A DNA stretch of 64,000 nucleotides from GWB1-38-13 sp964608405 (GCA_964608405.1 CAZSNC010000001.1:53096-117095), one strand, 5' to 3'; positions 1 through 9,877 are shown, counted from the first letter of the stretch. Numbers and translations: made by a program. Notes: generated by a model from the letters alone, not told the origin.

Positions 1-1642
1 ACTCAAAACCTTCTCCTCTTCCTTTCGGCTCAACACGAACGAAACAGTGACCGTATTGTCCACGACCTCCTGTTTGTCTGATATACTTTCCTTCACCCTC
101 GGCTAATTTTTTGATAGTCTCCTTGTATGCGACCTGCGGAGAACCAGTGTTGGCAACAACGTTAAATTCTCTGCGCATTCTGTCAACCAAAATCTCGAGT
201 TGGAGTTCGCCCATACCGGAAATGATCGTCTGACCAGTCTCAAAATTTGTTTTAACTTTAAAGGTAGGATCCTCGTCGGCAAGTTTTTGTATCGCTAGTC
301 CCATTTTTTCCTGATCGGATTTAGTCGCTGGCTCGATTGCTAAGGAAATAACAGGTTCCGGGAAGGCAATTGATTCCAAAATTATCGGGTTTGTTAAATT
401 GCTTAGGGAATCACCTGTTGATGTCTCTCGTATTCCAACAACGGCAACAATTTCACCCGTAAAGGCTTCTTCGATAAGCTCCCTCTGATCGGCATGAAGA
501 AGTACAAGTTTACCGATTCTTTCTTGCTTTTGTTTACTTACATTATAGATGGCATCGCCGGCCTTTACTTTACCTGAGTAAATTCTCATATAAACGAGCC
601 TCCCAACATGTGGGTCGGTTACAACCTTAAAAGCAAGGGCGGAAAAAGGCTCTTCATTTTTTGGTTCCCTTACTTCCTTTTCACCCGTTTTTGGATTAAT
701 CCCATTTACAGGAGGAACATCCAGTGGGGAAGGAAGATATTCAACAACGGCATCCAAAAGAAGTTGAACCGTCGCCATCCTATTGTCTCCCCCCAAAATC
801 GGAAAGAATTTTCCCGAGACAACACCTTTTCTGATGGCACGCCTTATTTCAATTTCACTAGGATCTTGACCTTCCAGGTATTTTGCCAGAGCCGCATCGT
901 CAAATTCAGATACAGCTTCAATTAATTCTCCCCTGTATTTCTTCACTGCCTCCAAATACTCCTGTGGTATTTCTTCTTCTGTTAGTTTATTATCCTCAGC
1001 ACCCTTGTAGGTATACGCCTTCATCCTAATACGGTCAACTACTCCCCGAAGTTCATGTTCAAGTCCAATTGGATATTCAATAGGCGCGGCATTTGCTCCC
1101 AATTTCTCACGAATGGATTTTATAGACCCTTCAAAATCCGCTCCTATCAAATTAAGTTTATTTAAAATACAAATTCTTGGAACATTGTATTTATCCGCCT
1201 GTCTCCAAACTGTTTCAGACTGCGACTCAACTCCGGTTCTTCCATCAAAAACCATGACCGCTCCGTCGAGTACTCGAAGAGACCTTTCAACCTCTGCTGT
1301 AAAGTCAATGTGCCCCGGAGTGTCGATAATATTAATCCTGTAGTGGCCATTTTCTATTTCTGAACCGCTCTGCAAATCCCAAAAAGTGGTAATTGCCGCA
1401 GATACGATAGTTATTCCACGCTCCCTCTCCTGCGCCATCCAATCTGTAACAGTCGTCCCATCATCAACCGAGCCTTGTTTATAAGTTTTTCCTGTTTCAA
1501 AAAGAATCCTTTCTGTTGTAGTTGTTTTTCCAGCATCAATATGTGCAATAATCCCGATATTACGTAGTTTTTCCATCGGGACAACACGGTCCTTTGTAAC
1601 CGTCATGACCATACTTGCCTTTTTCTTGGGTGGATTTACCAT
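1..1642 (-). CDS. fusA: elongation factor G, 3' end beyond window
   Basis: This is the ribosomal translocase GTPase. The first 547 codons are present and the C-terminal part lies off the left edge. The start is the ATG at 1640-1642, after which the reading frame is open to base 1. Visible G motifs are the P-loop AHIDAGKTT (about residues 33-41), the switch region RERGIT and G3 DTPGH. Further on comes the domain IV region with GQTIISGMGELQLEI. The G4 motif is odd: residues 161-164 read NKLN where EF-G has NKMD, so the guanine-contacting Asp is Asn164 (codon AAT, plus-strand 1151-1153). The surrounding sequence (VPRICI before, LIGADF after) is otherwise normal EF-G. The gene is the last seen in the rpoB-rpoC-rpsL-rpsG-fusA run. 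The identity is certain. Confidence 0.97.
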   Translation of the reverse strand, partial: MVNPPKKKASMVMTVTKDRVVPMEKLRNIGIIAHIDAGKTTTTERILFETGKTYKQGSVDDGTTVTDWMAQERERGITIVSAAITTFWDLQSGSEIENGHYRINIIDTPGHIDFTAEVERSLRVLDGAVMVFDGRTGVESQSETVWRQADKYNVPRICILNKLNLIGADFEGSIKSIREKLGANAAPIEYPIGLEHELRGVVDRIRMKAYTYKGAEDNKLTEEEIPQEYLEAVKKYRGELIEAVSEFDDAALAKYLEGQDPSEIEIRRAIRKGVVSGKFFPILGGDNRMATVQLLLDAVVEYLPSPLDVPPVNGINPKTGEKEVREPKNEEPFSALAFKVVTDPHVGRLVYMRIYSGKVKAGDAIYNVSKQKQERIGKLVLLHADQRELIEEAFTGEIVAVVGIRETSTGDSLSNLTNPIILESIAFPEPVISLAIEPATKSDQEKMGLAIQKLADEDPTFKVKTNFETGQTIISGMGELQLEILVDRMRREFNVVANTGSPQVAYKETIKKLAEGEGKYIRQTGGRGQYGHCFVRVEPKGRGEGFE

Positions 1643-1683
1643 ATATTAATTATCTGGGTGGTAGAAAGTATTTTACAAAGTAC

Positions 1684-2160
1684 TTACCACTTAAAGTGTG
1701 CAAAAGCCCTGTTTGCTTCGGCAACCTTCTCCATGTCAAGTTTCTTTTTGACCGCACCTCCCTCACCTTTCGCAGCATCTTTCAATTCAGCTGCCAATTT
1801 AAGGGAAAAACTTTTAAAATCCGAGTTTGATCTAAGTCTTGTTGCCGCAACAATCCATCGTATCGCCAAGGATTCCTTTCTGGGACCCCTCACTTGCATA
1901 GGAACCTGGTAGGCTGCTCCACCAATTCTTCTTGGTCTTACTTCCATTGAAGGCTTTACGTTTTCGATTGCCTGAGAAAAAACTTTAATCGGATCTTCTC
2001 CTTCCTCTTTTATCTGCTCCATAGCTTCATATACTTCTTTTTCAACCACGGATTTTTTACCGTCACGCATTGCACGGTTAATCAATTTTGAAACCAATCT
2101 ATTTTTATAAATCGGATCCGCTTCAATTTTTCTGATTTTTGCTGCTCCTCTTCTTGGCAT
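1684..2160 (-). CDS. rpsG: 30S ribosomal protein S7
   Basis: S7 nucleates assembly of the 30S head and lies at the mRNA exit and E site. The 158-residue product begins MPRRGAAKIRKIEADP and shows the S7 signatures LINRAMRDGKKS, then EVRPRRIGGAAYQVP and ESLAIRWIV, ending in the basic C-terminal helix region AFAHFKW. The length is normal for the family. It follows rpsL by 11 bases and precedes fusA by 41, the classical str-operon order, so it is probably cotranscribed with both. Nothing unusual was noticed. Confidence 0.98.
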   Translation of the reverse strand: MPRRGAAKIRKIEADPIYKNRLVSKLINRAMRDGKKSVVEKEVYEAMEQIKEEGEDPIKVFSQAIENVKPSMEVRPRRIGGAAYQVPMQVRGPRKESLAIRWIVAATRLRSNSDFKSFSLKLAAELKDAAKGEGGAVKKKLDMEKVAEANRAFAHFKW

Positions 2161-2171
2161 ATTTTTATTAA

Positions 2172-2627
2172 TTATACTGCGGGCGTACTCGCTGCAGACT
2201 GCGCCACGGGAGTGACATTACCCGACTTTTTGGCTCCGTAACGACTGCGTGACTTTTTCCGTCCAACAACCCCACCCGTATCAAACTTTCCTCTGACAAC
2301 CTGATATTTAACTCCCGGTAGATCTTTAACACGACCATATCGGATCATAACAATCGAATGCTCCGCCAGTTCGTGCCCTTCCCCCGGAATGTATGCTGTT
2401 ACCTCCTGTTTGTTGGAAAGTCTGACTCTACATACTTTTCTGAGAGCCGAATTCGGTTTTTTCGGTGTCATCGTCCTGACTTGCAAGACAACACCTCTTT
2501 TAAATGGTGACGGATTTTCCGAAAAACGTCTATCCTTGGCACTAAACCATTTTCGCAATGCACCTTTTTTGGATTTTTTAATAATCCTTTTTCTGCCTTT
2601 TCTAACTAATTGAGATATTGTTGGCAT
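2172..2627 (-). CDS. rpsL: 30S ribosomal protein S12
   Basis: S12 sits at the decoding centre. The 151-residue product contains TPKKPNSALRKVCRVRL and GRVKDLPGVKYQVVRG, the two loops that contact the A site; both lysines whose mutation gives streptomycin resistance in other bacteria are present. It is longer than the 124-residue E. coli protein for two reasons: an insertion of lysine- and arginine-rich sequence near residues 18-45, before the VLQVRTMTPKK strand, and a short Ala/Ser/Pro-rich tail. The start MPTISQLVRKG matches the family. It lies 57 bases downstream of rpoC. Confidence 0.98.
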   Translation of the reverse strand: MPTISQLVRKGRKRIIKKSKKGALRKWFSAKDRRFSENPSPFKRGVVLQVRTMTPKKPNSALRKVCRVRLSNKQEVTAYIPGEGHELAEHSIVMIRYGRVKDLPGVKYQVVRGKFDTGGVVGRKKSRSRYGAKKSGNVTPVAQSAASTPAV

Positions 2628-2684
2628 AATAATTTAAATAATAAACTTCAGACAAACTTTGATTTTACCTACAACTTCACTATT

Positions 2685-5600
2685 TTACAAGGAAATTCTG
2701 TCTGACATCACAGGAATCAGCCTTCCAATAATAACGTTTTCTTTGAGGCCCAATAAGTGATCCTCACTTCCCATAAGTGAAGCATTTGTCAATATATCAG
2801 TCGTTTGCTCAAACGAAGCGGCAGAAAGCCAGCTTTGTGTGTAAAGTGCCCTTCTCGTAATTCCAAGACGTATTTGCTGTGCAGTTGCAGGCTCCCCTCC
2901 GGCAGAAAGTACTTTTTCATTCTCTTCTTCAAATGTCGTTTTCCCAGTAATCTCACCAGGAATAAGGAATGTGTCGCCCGAGGAGATAATTTTTACTTCA
3001 TCACTCATTTTCTTGACTATCACTTCGAAATGTTTGTCATGTATATTAATCCCCTGGCTTTCATAAACTGCCTGAACCTCATTTACCAAATACTCCTGGG
3101 CGGATTTTAGTCCTCTTATCAAAAGAACCTCTTTTATATCAAGATATCCCAAAGCTAATGGGGAACCGGCTTCAATTAGTTGCTTGTCCTCAACGGCAAG
3201 TTTCAAGGTTTTGGGAACAATATACTCCCGTTCTTCTTTTGGTTTTGTCGAGGTCGAGATGACTTTGACTTTCCAACCTTCCTCAATTTCACCTAATACA
3301 ACTTTTCCGGAAATTTCCGTCAGAGGCGAGAAGACTTTCGGTGTTCTTGCTTCAAACAACTCCTCAACACGTGGTAGTCCCTGCGTAACGTCAACACCAA
3401 CGACTCCGCCAGAGTGTTTGGTCCTGAGAGTAAGTTGTGTACCCGGCTCCCCAATTGACTGGGCTGCAACAACTCCCACCGGAACACCCATTTGTACCAA
3501 CCCTTTCTTGGAAAGATCCCGTCCATAGCATTTTGCACAAATCCCATGCCTTTCACTACATGTGAGAGGAGATCTGACAACTACTTCTTCAACCGCATTA
3601 TCCTCAATAATTTTAATTTCTTTCTCCCCAATCATGCTGTCCGAGGCGACTAACACCTTACCTTTAGCATCAGTTACGTCACTTGCCAATATCCTACCAA
3701 CAAGTCTCAATGTAAAAGACTTGGACCGTTCGGATCTTTTAATCAACAGCCCTTCCTTGGTTCCACAATCCTCAACCCTAACAATACAATCGTGCGAAAC
3801 ATCAACCAATCTTCTCGTAAGATATCCTGCATCGGCAGTCTTAAGAGCCGTATCGGTTAATCCTTTTCTTGAACCTCTGGATGATGTCAAATATTCAAAT
3901 ATTGAAAGACCTTCTCTGAAGTTTGATTTGATAGGCATCTCTACGATCTTGCCCAACGGGTCAACAACCAAACCTCTAATAGCAGCCAACTGTTTTACCT
4001 GATCTCTTGACGTTCTTCCGACTTTAGCATCGATAACCGTTCTGATTGGATTGTCCGTATCAAGAAGTTCCCATGTCTTGTCGGTAAGTTCCTCCGTTGT
4101 CTCAATCCACACCTTCTGATTCAAATTCCTTTTCTCTTCCAAGGTAATTAACCCTTGTGCAAAGTTGGCATCGTGTTCTGACACTCTTTTATCCGCCGCT
4201 GCAAGAATCTTTTGTTTGTCGGGGTGAACCTTCGCGTCAAAGATGCTGAAAGAAAATCCTGAAATTGTTCCACCCGCAAAACCAAGGTCTTTAACTGCAT
4301 CAATCATCTCTACAACTTTTTCCGTGTCGTTAGTCGCATAAGCCCGGGCAAACAATTGTTTAATCAAAGACGATGTTATTGATTGGTTGATAAATTCATA
4401 ACCGCTCGGCATAGCTTCGTTAAAAAGAATCCTCCCGACTGTTGTCTCAATAATTTCTCCCTCGATTCTGACTTTTATTGTTTGCCTTAAATCAATTTTT
4501 TGAGATTGATAGGCAGTTATTGCATCCTCTTTGTCAGAAAAAACCGACTGTGATGTCTCCAGTTTCGAATCGATACTGGTTAAGAAATATACGCCAAGTG
4601 CTATCTCTTTACTTGACGGAGTTGATATCGGACTACCGTCGGCAGGTCTTAAAAGATTATTTTGCGGAAGCATAAGTCTTTCAGCTTCTTCAATTGCTTT
4701 CTTTGAAAGAGGAACATGAACAGCCATTTGGTCGCCGTCAAAGTCTGCATTAAACCCGCTACATACCGCAGGATGAATTCTTATTGCATTTCCTTCAATC
4801 AAAACCGGATAAAAAGCCTGAATACCGAGTTTGTGAAGAGTAGGCGCCCTGTTTAAAAGTACGGGGTGTTTTTTGGTAATCTCCTCCAGTATATCAAAAA
4901 CTTCCGGAGGTCTTTTCTCGAGCATGTTTTTAGCACTTTTTACGTTCGGCGCAATTCCCCTAAGAATCATTTCCTTCAAAACAAAGGGCTTAAACATTTC
5001 AAGTGCCATCTCTTTCGGCAAGCCACACTGATTAAGTTTTAATTCCGGACCGACAACTATTACCGATCTGCCTGAATAGTCAACCCTTTTACCAAGTAGG
5101 TTTTGCCTAAACCTTCCCTGCTTACCCTTAAGCATGTCTGAGAGGGATCTTAAAGGCTGTCTACCTCTTCCTCTTCTTGTTGCTTTCCGTTGTGAGGCAT
5201 CAACCAAAGAATCGACTGACTCCTGGAGCATCCTCTTCTCATTACGTAAAATAATTTCCGGAGCTCCAAGGTTTATTAAGTGCTTTAATCTGTTGTTTCT
5301 ATTAATTACTCTCCTGTACAAATCGTTAAGATCGCTTGTCGCAAATCTTCCCCCTGAAAGCTGGACCATCGGTCTAAGGTCAGGCGGAAGTACAGGAAGA
5401 ACTTTCACAACCATAGAAGCAGGACTAATTTTTGCTCTCCTTAATCCGTCAATTAATTTGAGTCGTTTTGCTAATTTTACATATTTAGAAGCAGTGGTAT
5501 TTTTAAGTTCGACCAATTCTTTTCTCAAGTTTGAGGCCAACTCTTCAACTTTTACTTCGGAAATAGCCGAAAGAATGGCATCGGCACCCATCTTCACTTC

Positions 5601-6398
5601 AAAAAAGTCTGTGGCATCGTACACCGCAAGTTGTTCGTACTCTTCTTCGGAAACAATTGACAGTTTTGTTAAATTTTTAACCAACCCAACCATTCCTTCA
5701 AAAAGTTCTTTTGTGTTTTGGAGAGTATTTTTTTCTTCCTTTGCCAGTGCTGCTTCTTTTTTCCTAAGATCAAGATCTATTTCGGATACTGCAAGTGATG
5801 ATTGTTCTTTATTTTTAATCTTCTTTTCCGTTTTTTCCTTCTCTTCACCAGCTTTTTTCCCTAATTCAAGTTTTCTTTCCTCATAACTCTCCTTTAATTC
5901 TTTTTCTCTTACACTCCAGGCTTTTTCGATTCGGGAAATTGCCTCTTCTTTCTTTTTATTCTCGACATTCAAAACAAGATACCTGGCAAAATAAATTACC
6001 TGTTCGATAGCCCTCGGTGGAACATCTAAAAGTAGAGATAATCTCGAAGGAGCTCCTTTAAAATACCAAACATGAACAACAGGAGAAGCCAAGGTAATAT
6101 GCCCCATTCTTTCCCTTCTCACTCTGGATTGGGTCACTTCAACACCACATTTGTCACAAATTACTCCTTTGTAGCGAATTCTTTTATATTTTCCACAATA
6201 ACATTCCCAATCTTTTGTGGGTCCAAAAATTCTTTCATCAAAAAGACCGTCTTTTTCCGGTTTGAGAGTGCGGTAATTGATCGTCTCCGGTTTTGTTACC
6301 TCTCCATGAGACCACTTCCGAATGTCATCCGGAGAAGCCAGTTTAATGATTAACGACTTAAAATCACTTAAATTGTTTAGCTCGTTTAATAAATCCAT
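2685..6398 (-). CDS. rpoC: DNA-directed RNA polymerase beta' subunit
   Basis: This is the largest core RNA polymerase subunit and carries the catalytic magnesium site. The 1237-residue product shows the N-terminal zinc-binding cysteines (CYCG and, after a short loop, CDKCG near residues 66-86) and the catalytic loop NADFDGDQM. It also has the second zinc site (DCG, then TCSERHGICAKCYG) and the trigger-loop region ending SIGEPGTQLTLRTKH. A lysine- and glutamate-rich coiled segment lies around residues 150-220. The start overlaps nothing; rpoB ends two bases upstream (its stop codon begins the gap at 6401), so the two are translationally close. Length is in the normal range for a beta' without large lineage insertions. 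Confidence 0.99.
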   Translation of the reverse strand: MDLLNELNNLSDFKSLIIKLASPDDIRKWSHGEVTKPETINYRTLKPEKDGLFDERIFGPTKDWECYCGKYKRIRYKGVICDKCGVEVTQSRVRRERMGHITLASPVVHVWYFKGAPSRLSLLLDVPPRAIEQVIYFARYLVLNVENKKKEEAISRIEKAWSVREKELKESYEERKLELGKKAGEEKEKTEKKIKNKEQSSLAVSEIDLDLRKKEAALAKEEKNTLQNTKELFEGMVGLVKNLTKLSIVSEEEYEQLAVYDATDFFEVKMGADAILSAISEVKVEELASNLRKELVELKNTTASKYVKLAKRLKLIDGLRRAKISPASMVVKVLPVLPPDLRPMVQLSGGRFATSDLNDLYRRVINRNNRLKHLINLGAPEIILRNEKRMLQESVDSLVDASQRKATRRGRGRQPLRSLSDMLKGKQGRFRQNLLGKRVDYSGRSVIVVGPELKLNQCGLPKEMALEMFKPFVLKEMILRGIAPNVKSAKNMLEKRPPEVFDILEEITKKHPVLLNRAPTLHKLGIQAFYPVLIEGNAIRIHPAVCSGFNADFDGDQMAVHVPLSKKAIEEAERLMLPQNNLLRPADGSPISTPSSKEIALGVYFLTSIDSKLETSQSVFSDKEDAITAYQSQKIDLRQTIKVRIEGEIIETTVGRILFNEAMPSGYEFINQSITSSLIKQLFARAYATNDTEKVVEMIDAVKDLGFAGGTISGFSFSIFDAKVHPDKQKILAAADKRVSEHDANFAQGLITLEEKRNLNQKVWIETTEELTDKTWELLDTDNPIRTVIDAKVGRTSRDQVKQLAAIRGLVVDPLGKIVEMPIKSNFREGLSIFEYLTSSRGSRKGLTDTALKTADAGYLTRRLVDVSHDCIVRVEDCGTKEGLLIKRSERSKSFTLRLVGRILASDVTDAKGKVLVASDSMIGEKEIKIIEDNAVEEVVVRSPLTCSERHGICAKCYGRDLSKKGLVQMGVPVGVVAAQSIGEPGTQLTLRTKHSGGVVGVDVTQGLPRVEELFEARTPKVFSPLTEISGKVVLGEIEEGWKVKVISTSTKPKEEREYIVPKTLKLAVEDKQLIEAGSPLALGYLDIKEVLLIRGLKSAQEYLVNEVQAVYESQGINIHDKHFEVIVKKMSDEVKIISSGDTFLIPGEITGKTTFEEENEKVLSAGGEPATAQQIRLGITRRALYTQSWLSAASFEQTTDILTNASLMGSEDHLLGLKENVIIGRLIPVMSDRISL

Positions 6399-6400
6399 AG

Positions 6401-9400
6401 TTACTTAATAACTTCTTCGACTTCCATTGGCCCAGCAGGGTTTAAAATCTCGTCCGTAGCCACAACTTCCGCTCCTGAGACTTCTGCCAATTCCTTCGCC
6501 TCAATGGTATCTTTTGATTCTTCTTCTTGTGTATTTATATACGTTCCTCCGATAGCGTCAATAGACAAACCCAAAGAGTTCAGTTCCCTTATTAAAACTT
6601 TAAAGCTCTCCGGAACAGTAGCCTCAGGAATGTCAACACCTTTTACTATCGATTCAAACGCACGTGCTCTACCTGAAATATCGTCCGACTTTATTGTAAG
6701 CATTTCCTGAAGCGTATATGCCGCCTGGTGTGCTTCAAGCCCCCAAACTTCCATCTCTCCGAGCCTCTGGCCTCCCATTTGAGCTTTTCCTCCGAGAGGC
6801 TGTTGCGTGACCAAAGAGTACGGCCCGGTTGATCTCGCATGGGTTTTATCCTCAACCATGTGGGTTAGTTTCAAAATGTAGCCCAAACCAACTACTGTAT
6901 CTTCCTTAAAGTACTCACCGGTTCGGCCGTTAATTAATCTTGTTTTTCCGGAGACCGGAAGTCCAGCCTTTTTCAATTCAACAAGAATCTGTTCTTCACC
7001 AATTTTGTCAAAAACCGGAAGGGCTCCTTTTTCACCAAATTTTTTCAAAGCCCATCCAAGGTGACATTCCAACAGCTGTCCCAAGTTCATTCTTGCCAAA
7101 ACCGAAAGGGGAGAAATAATAATATCGACAGGGGTACCATCTGGAAGGTATGGCATATCAGGAATCGGCATTATTTTTGCGATTACCCCTTTGTTTCCAT
7201 GCCTTCCTGCTACTTTATCTCCAACCGTAATTTTTCTCATCTGGGCGACTCTAACCAATACTCTTTTAATTACGCCAGGCCCCAATTCATCACCTTTGTC
7301 ACGATCCAAAATATTCACCCCAATAACAATACCCTTTTCTCCGTGAGGAACTTTCAAGGAAGTATCTCTTACCTCTCTGGCTTTTTCGCCGAAGATTGCT
7401 CTCAAAAGTCTTTCTTCGGAAGTCAGTTCTGTCTCGCCTTTAGGTGCAATTTTTCCAACAAGAATGTCGCTTGGTCCAACTTCGGCTCCGACAACCACAA
7501 TTCCATCGTCTGCCAAGTTTGCCAAATCAGTTTCAGATACATTAGGAATATCTCTGGTTAACTCTTCGGGGCCAAGTTTTGTATCAACCACATCGCATTC
7601 ATATTCCTCAATATGAATGGACGTTAATAAGTCTTCCCTGACCAACTTTTCACTGACTAATACTGCATCTTCAAATCCATAACCTTCAAGAGGCATATAG
7701 GCAATAACCAAATTTCGTCCCAATGCCAATTCTCCCCCCTCGGTTGAAGGTCCGTCCGCCAAAATATCTCCCTTTGCCACTTTATCCCCCGGATTCACTC
7801 TGACATTTTGGTTGTAACAGGTGGAATGGGCAGTCCGTCTGAACTTTGATATATAGTAAACTTCTTTTCTTCCGTTATCGATAAGTTCCACATCCTCCGC
7901 CAGATCTAAGGAGTCAACTTTCTTGTCCAGCTTAATTATAATTTTTTCAGAATCGGCAAATTCAACCCTACCTGAATGGATTGCAACAACACTCCTTTTC
8001 ATACCTTTTGCAATATCCGCCTCCATTCCGGTTCCAATAACCGGCGATTCGGGATTAACAAGAGGGACCGCCTGACACTGCATATTGCTTCCCATCAAAG
8101 CACGATTGCCTTCATCGTGTGACAAAAAGGGGATAAGGGAAGCTGAGGTTCCGACAACCTGGCGGGGGGTCAAATCAACAAAGTCTACCAACTCGGATGG
8201 ACCTTCGGATGCTACTCCATGAAACCTGAAAGGAACTCTTTTTTCGGTTATATATCCGTATCTGTCAAGTTCAACCCCTGCATGCGTAATATGAAATTGT
8301 TCCTCATCATCAGCCGTCATATAGACAATCTCGTCGGTAACTTTACATTTTGTCTTTCCGCCTTGTTTTACTTTCTCAACTTTACGGTAAGGGGTTTCAA
8401 TAAAACCAAATTGATTAACTTTCGCATATAATGCCAGGTAAGAAACAAGTCCGATATTCGGTCCTTCCGGAGTTCTGACAGGATCAATTCTCCCGTATTG
8501 TGAAGAGTTAACGTCTCTTATCGAAAAAGATGCCCTCTCACGATTAATTCCGCCAAGTCCCAAAACCGATACTCTTCTTAAATTATCAAGCTCGGATAAT
8601 GGATTTGTGTCATCAAGAATTGTGGAAAGTTGATTCGATCTGAAAAATTCGTTCAGTGATGCAATCAACGGTCTTGCGTTAATAAGAGTTGAAGGCACCG
8701 GTTTATCATCCGGAGATATAAGGCTCATTTTCTCTTTAACCGATCTTTCGAGCCTTAAAAGTCCGATTCTAAATGCATTGACCGCCACAAGTTCCCCAAC
8801 TCTTCTAAGTCTTCGGTTGGCCAAATGGTCAATGTCATCAACTCTCCCAACGCCATTTTGTAATCCTATAAGGTATTTTATTGCTCCAATAATATCCGCT
8901 TTTGTAACAATTTGATTTTCTTTGACATTAGCCACATTAAGACCCAATCTTTTATTAATCTTGTATCTCCCCACACTACCGAGATCGTATCTTTTTGGAT
9001 CAAGAAACAAAGAGGTGAACAAGTTTTCTGCATTTTCCAATAGAACTGGCTCACCAGGTCTTAGTTTCCTGTAAATTTCAAGATAAGCTTCATCTTTATT
9101 TTTCGAAGAATCTTTTGCGAATGTGGCTTTCAAATAATCATGGTGTGGATCCGTGTTTACCTCCTTAAACGTATTTATAATTTCTTCATCCGTGGAAAGT
9201 CCCATCGCTCTCAAAAATGCCGTTCCAATGACTTTCCTTCTACGATCAATTCTCGCAGCAATTACGTCGTTTTTCGATACTTCAAACTCAAGCCACGAAC
9301 CCCGTAAAGGTCTCACTTCGGCCATGTAAAGCATTCTTCCCGTTGAGATATCAAGATTGCCCGAAAAATAAACCCCTGGGCTTCTGACAATCTGATTGAT

Positions 9401-9784
9401 TACCGCCCTTTCGATTCCGTTTATCACAAACGTCCCTCTTGAGGTCATTTGTGGTAAATCCCCCAAAAAAACGTCCTGTGCCACTTCCTTACCGGTTCTC
9501 TTGTTGACAAGTACGGCGGTTATTTTAAGTGGTGCGGAATAGGTAAGCCCTTTGTCCTGGCAAACACGCGGGGATAATTTTGCAACACCGAGAGAGGGAT
9601 TACCTAAGGTAATCCTCCAATTCTTTCCGGTAAAATCGTCTATGGGGGAAATATCGGCAAGTTCCTGAGCAATTCCTTCTTTTAAAAACGTCTCCCATGA
9701 TTCACGCTGCACTAAAGTAAGGTCCAGTTCAGGAATATTTTTTTCTTCTTTACTAAAGTTGCGTCGGGTTTTTTTAGAAGTCAT
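6401..9784 (-). CDS. rpoB: DNA-directed RNA polymerase beta subunit
   Basis: This is the second large core polymerase subunit. The 1127-residue product contains RDVNSSQYGRIDPVRTPEGP, the GMEADIAKG region and the C-terminal clamp sequence KAQMGGQRLGEMEVW. The rifampicin-resistance region aligns without gaps to E. coli 505-537, and the positions equivalent to Q513 and H526 are Thr388 and Asn401. H526N is a known resistance change, so natural rifamycin insensitivity is plausible. A leader of about 90 bases with competing hairpins precedes the gene. It is the first gene of the rpoBC-rpsLG-fusA run. The rplJ-rplL genes usually found upstream are absent here, and mltG lies there instead. Confidence 0.99.
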   Translation of the reverse strand: MTSKKTRRNFSKEEKNIPELDLTLVQRESWETFLKEGIAQELADISPIDDFTGKNWRITLGNPSLGVAKLSPRVCQDKGLTYSAPLKITAVLVNKRTGKEVAQDVFLGDLPQMTSRGTFVINGIERAVINQIVRSPGVYFSGNLDISTGRMLYMAEVRPLRGSWLEFEVSKNDVIAARIDRRRKVIGTAFLRAMGLSTDEEIINTFKEVNTDPHHDYLKATFAKDSSKNKDEAYLEIYRKLRPGEPVLLENAENLFTSLFLDPKRYDLGSVGRYKINKRLGLNVANVKENQIVTKADIIGAIKYLIGLQNGVGRVDDIDHLANRRLRRVGELVAVNAFRIGLLRLERSVKEKMSLISPDDKPVPSTLINARPLIASLNEFFRSNQLSTILDDTNPLSELDNLRRVSVLGLGGINRERASFSIRDVNSSQYGRIDPVRTPEGPNIGLVSYLALYAKVNQFGFIETPYRKVEKVKQGGKTKCKVTDEIVYMTADDEEQFHITHAGVELDRYGYITEKRVPFRFHGVASEGPSELVDFVDLTPRQVVGTSASLIPFLSHDEGNRALMGSNMQCQAVPLVNPESPVIGTGMEADIAKGMKRSVVAIHSGRVEFADSEKIIIKLDKKVDSLDLAEDVELIDNGRKEVYYISKFRRTAHSTCYNQNVRVNPGDKVAKGDILADGPSTEGGELALGRNLVIAYMPLEGYGFEDAVLVSEKLVREDLLTSIHIEEYECDVVDTKLGPEELTRDIPNVSETDLANLADDGIVVVGAEVGPSDILVGKIAPKGETELTSEERLLRAIFGEKAREVRDTSLKVPHGEKGIVIGVNILDRDKGDELGPGVIKRVLVRVAQMRKITVGDKVAGRHGNKGVIAKIMPIPDMPYLPDGTPVDIIISPLSVLARMNLGQLLECHLGWALKKFGEKGALPVFDKIGEEQILVELKKAGLPVSGKTRLINGRTGEYFKEDTVVGLGYILKLTHMVEDKTHARSTGPYSLVTQQPLGGKAQMGGQRLGEMEVWGLEAHQAAYTLQEMLTIKSDDISGRARAFESIVKGVDIPEATVPESFKVLIRELNSLGLSIDAIGGTYINTQEEESKDTIEAKELAEVSGAEVVATDEILNPAGPMEVEEVIK

Positions 9785-9808
9785 TTCTGGTTAATATATT
9801 GATAATAT

Positions 9809-9869
9809 AAAAAAGTTGATTTTTAACCCAAAAATCCCCGAGAGACAATCTTGGGATAAAAAATCCAAG
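9809..9869 (-). promoter_or_regulatory. rpoB leader with competing hairpins (attenuator-like)
   Basis: Read on the minus strand, the leader can form three stems. Stem A is 9850-9869 (7 bp with one bulged C, loop of five U). Stem C is 9818-9836 (GATTTTT paired with AAAAATC, loop GGGTT) and is followed after three bases by six T at 9814-9809, resembling a weak intrinsic terminator. Stem B pairs CCCAA at 9855-9851 with TTGGG at 9831-9827 and excludes both A and C. This A+C versus B arrangement is what an attenuator looks like. The function is inferred, and the stems are AT-rich and weak. Confidence 0.4.
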
Positions 9870-9877
9870 CGTACAAT

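Noticed and set aside
1162..1350. 62-codon minus-strand frame inside fusA
   Set aside because: It lies out of frame within conserved EF-G sequence; the fusA frame explains this DNA.
5134..5886. 250-codon plus-strand open frame opposite rpoC
   Set aside because: It is antisense to a highly conserved part of rpoC, has no recognisable domains and a composition typical of a reverse-frame shadow.
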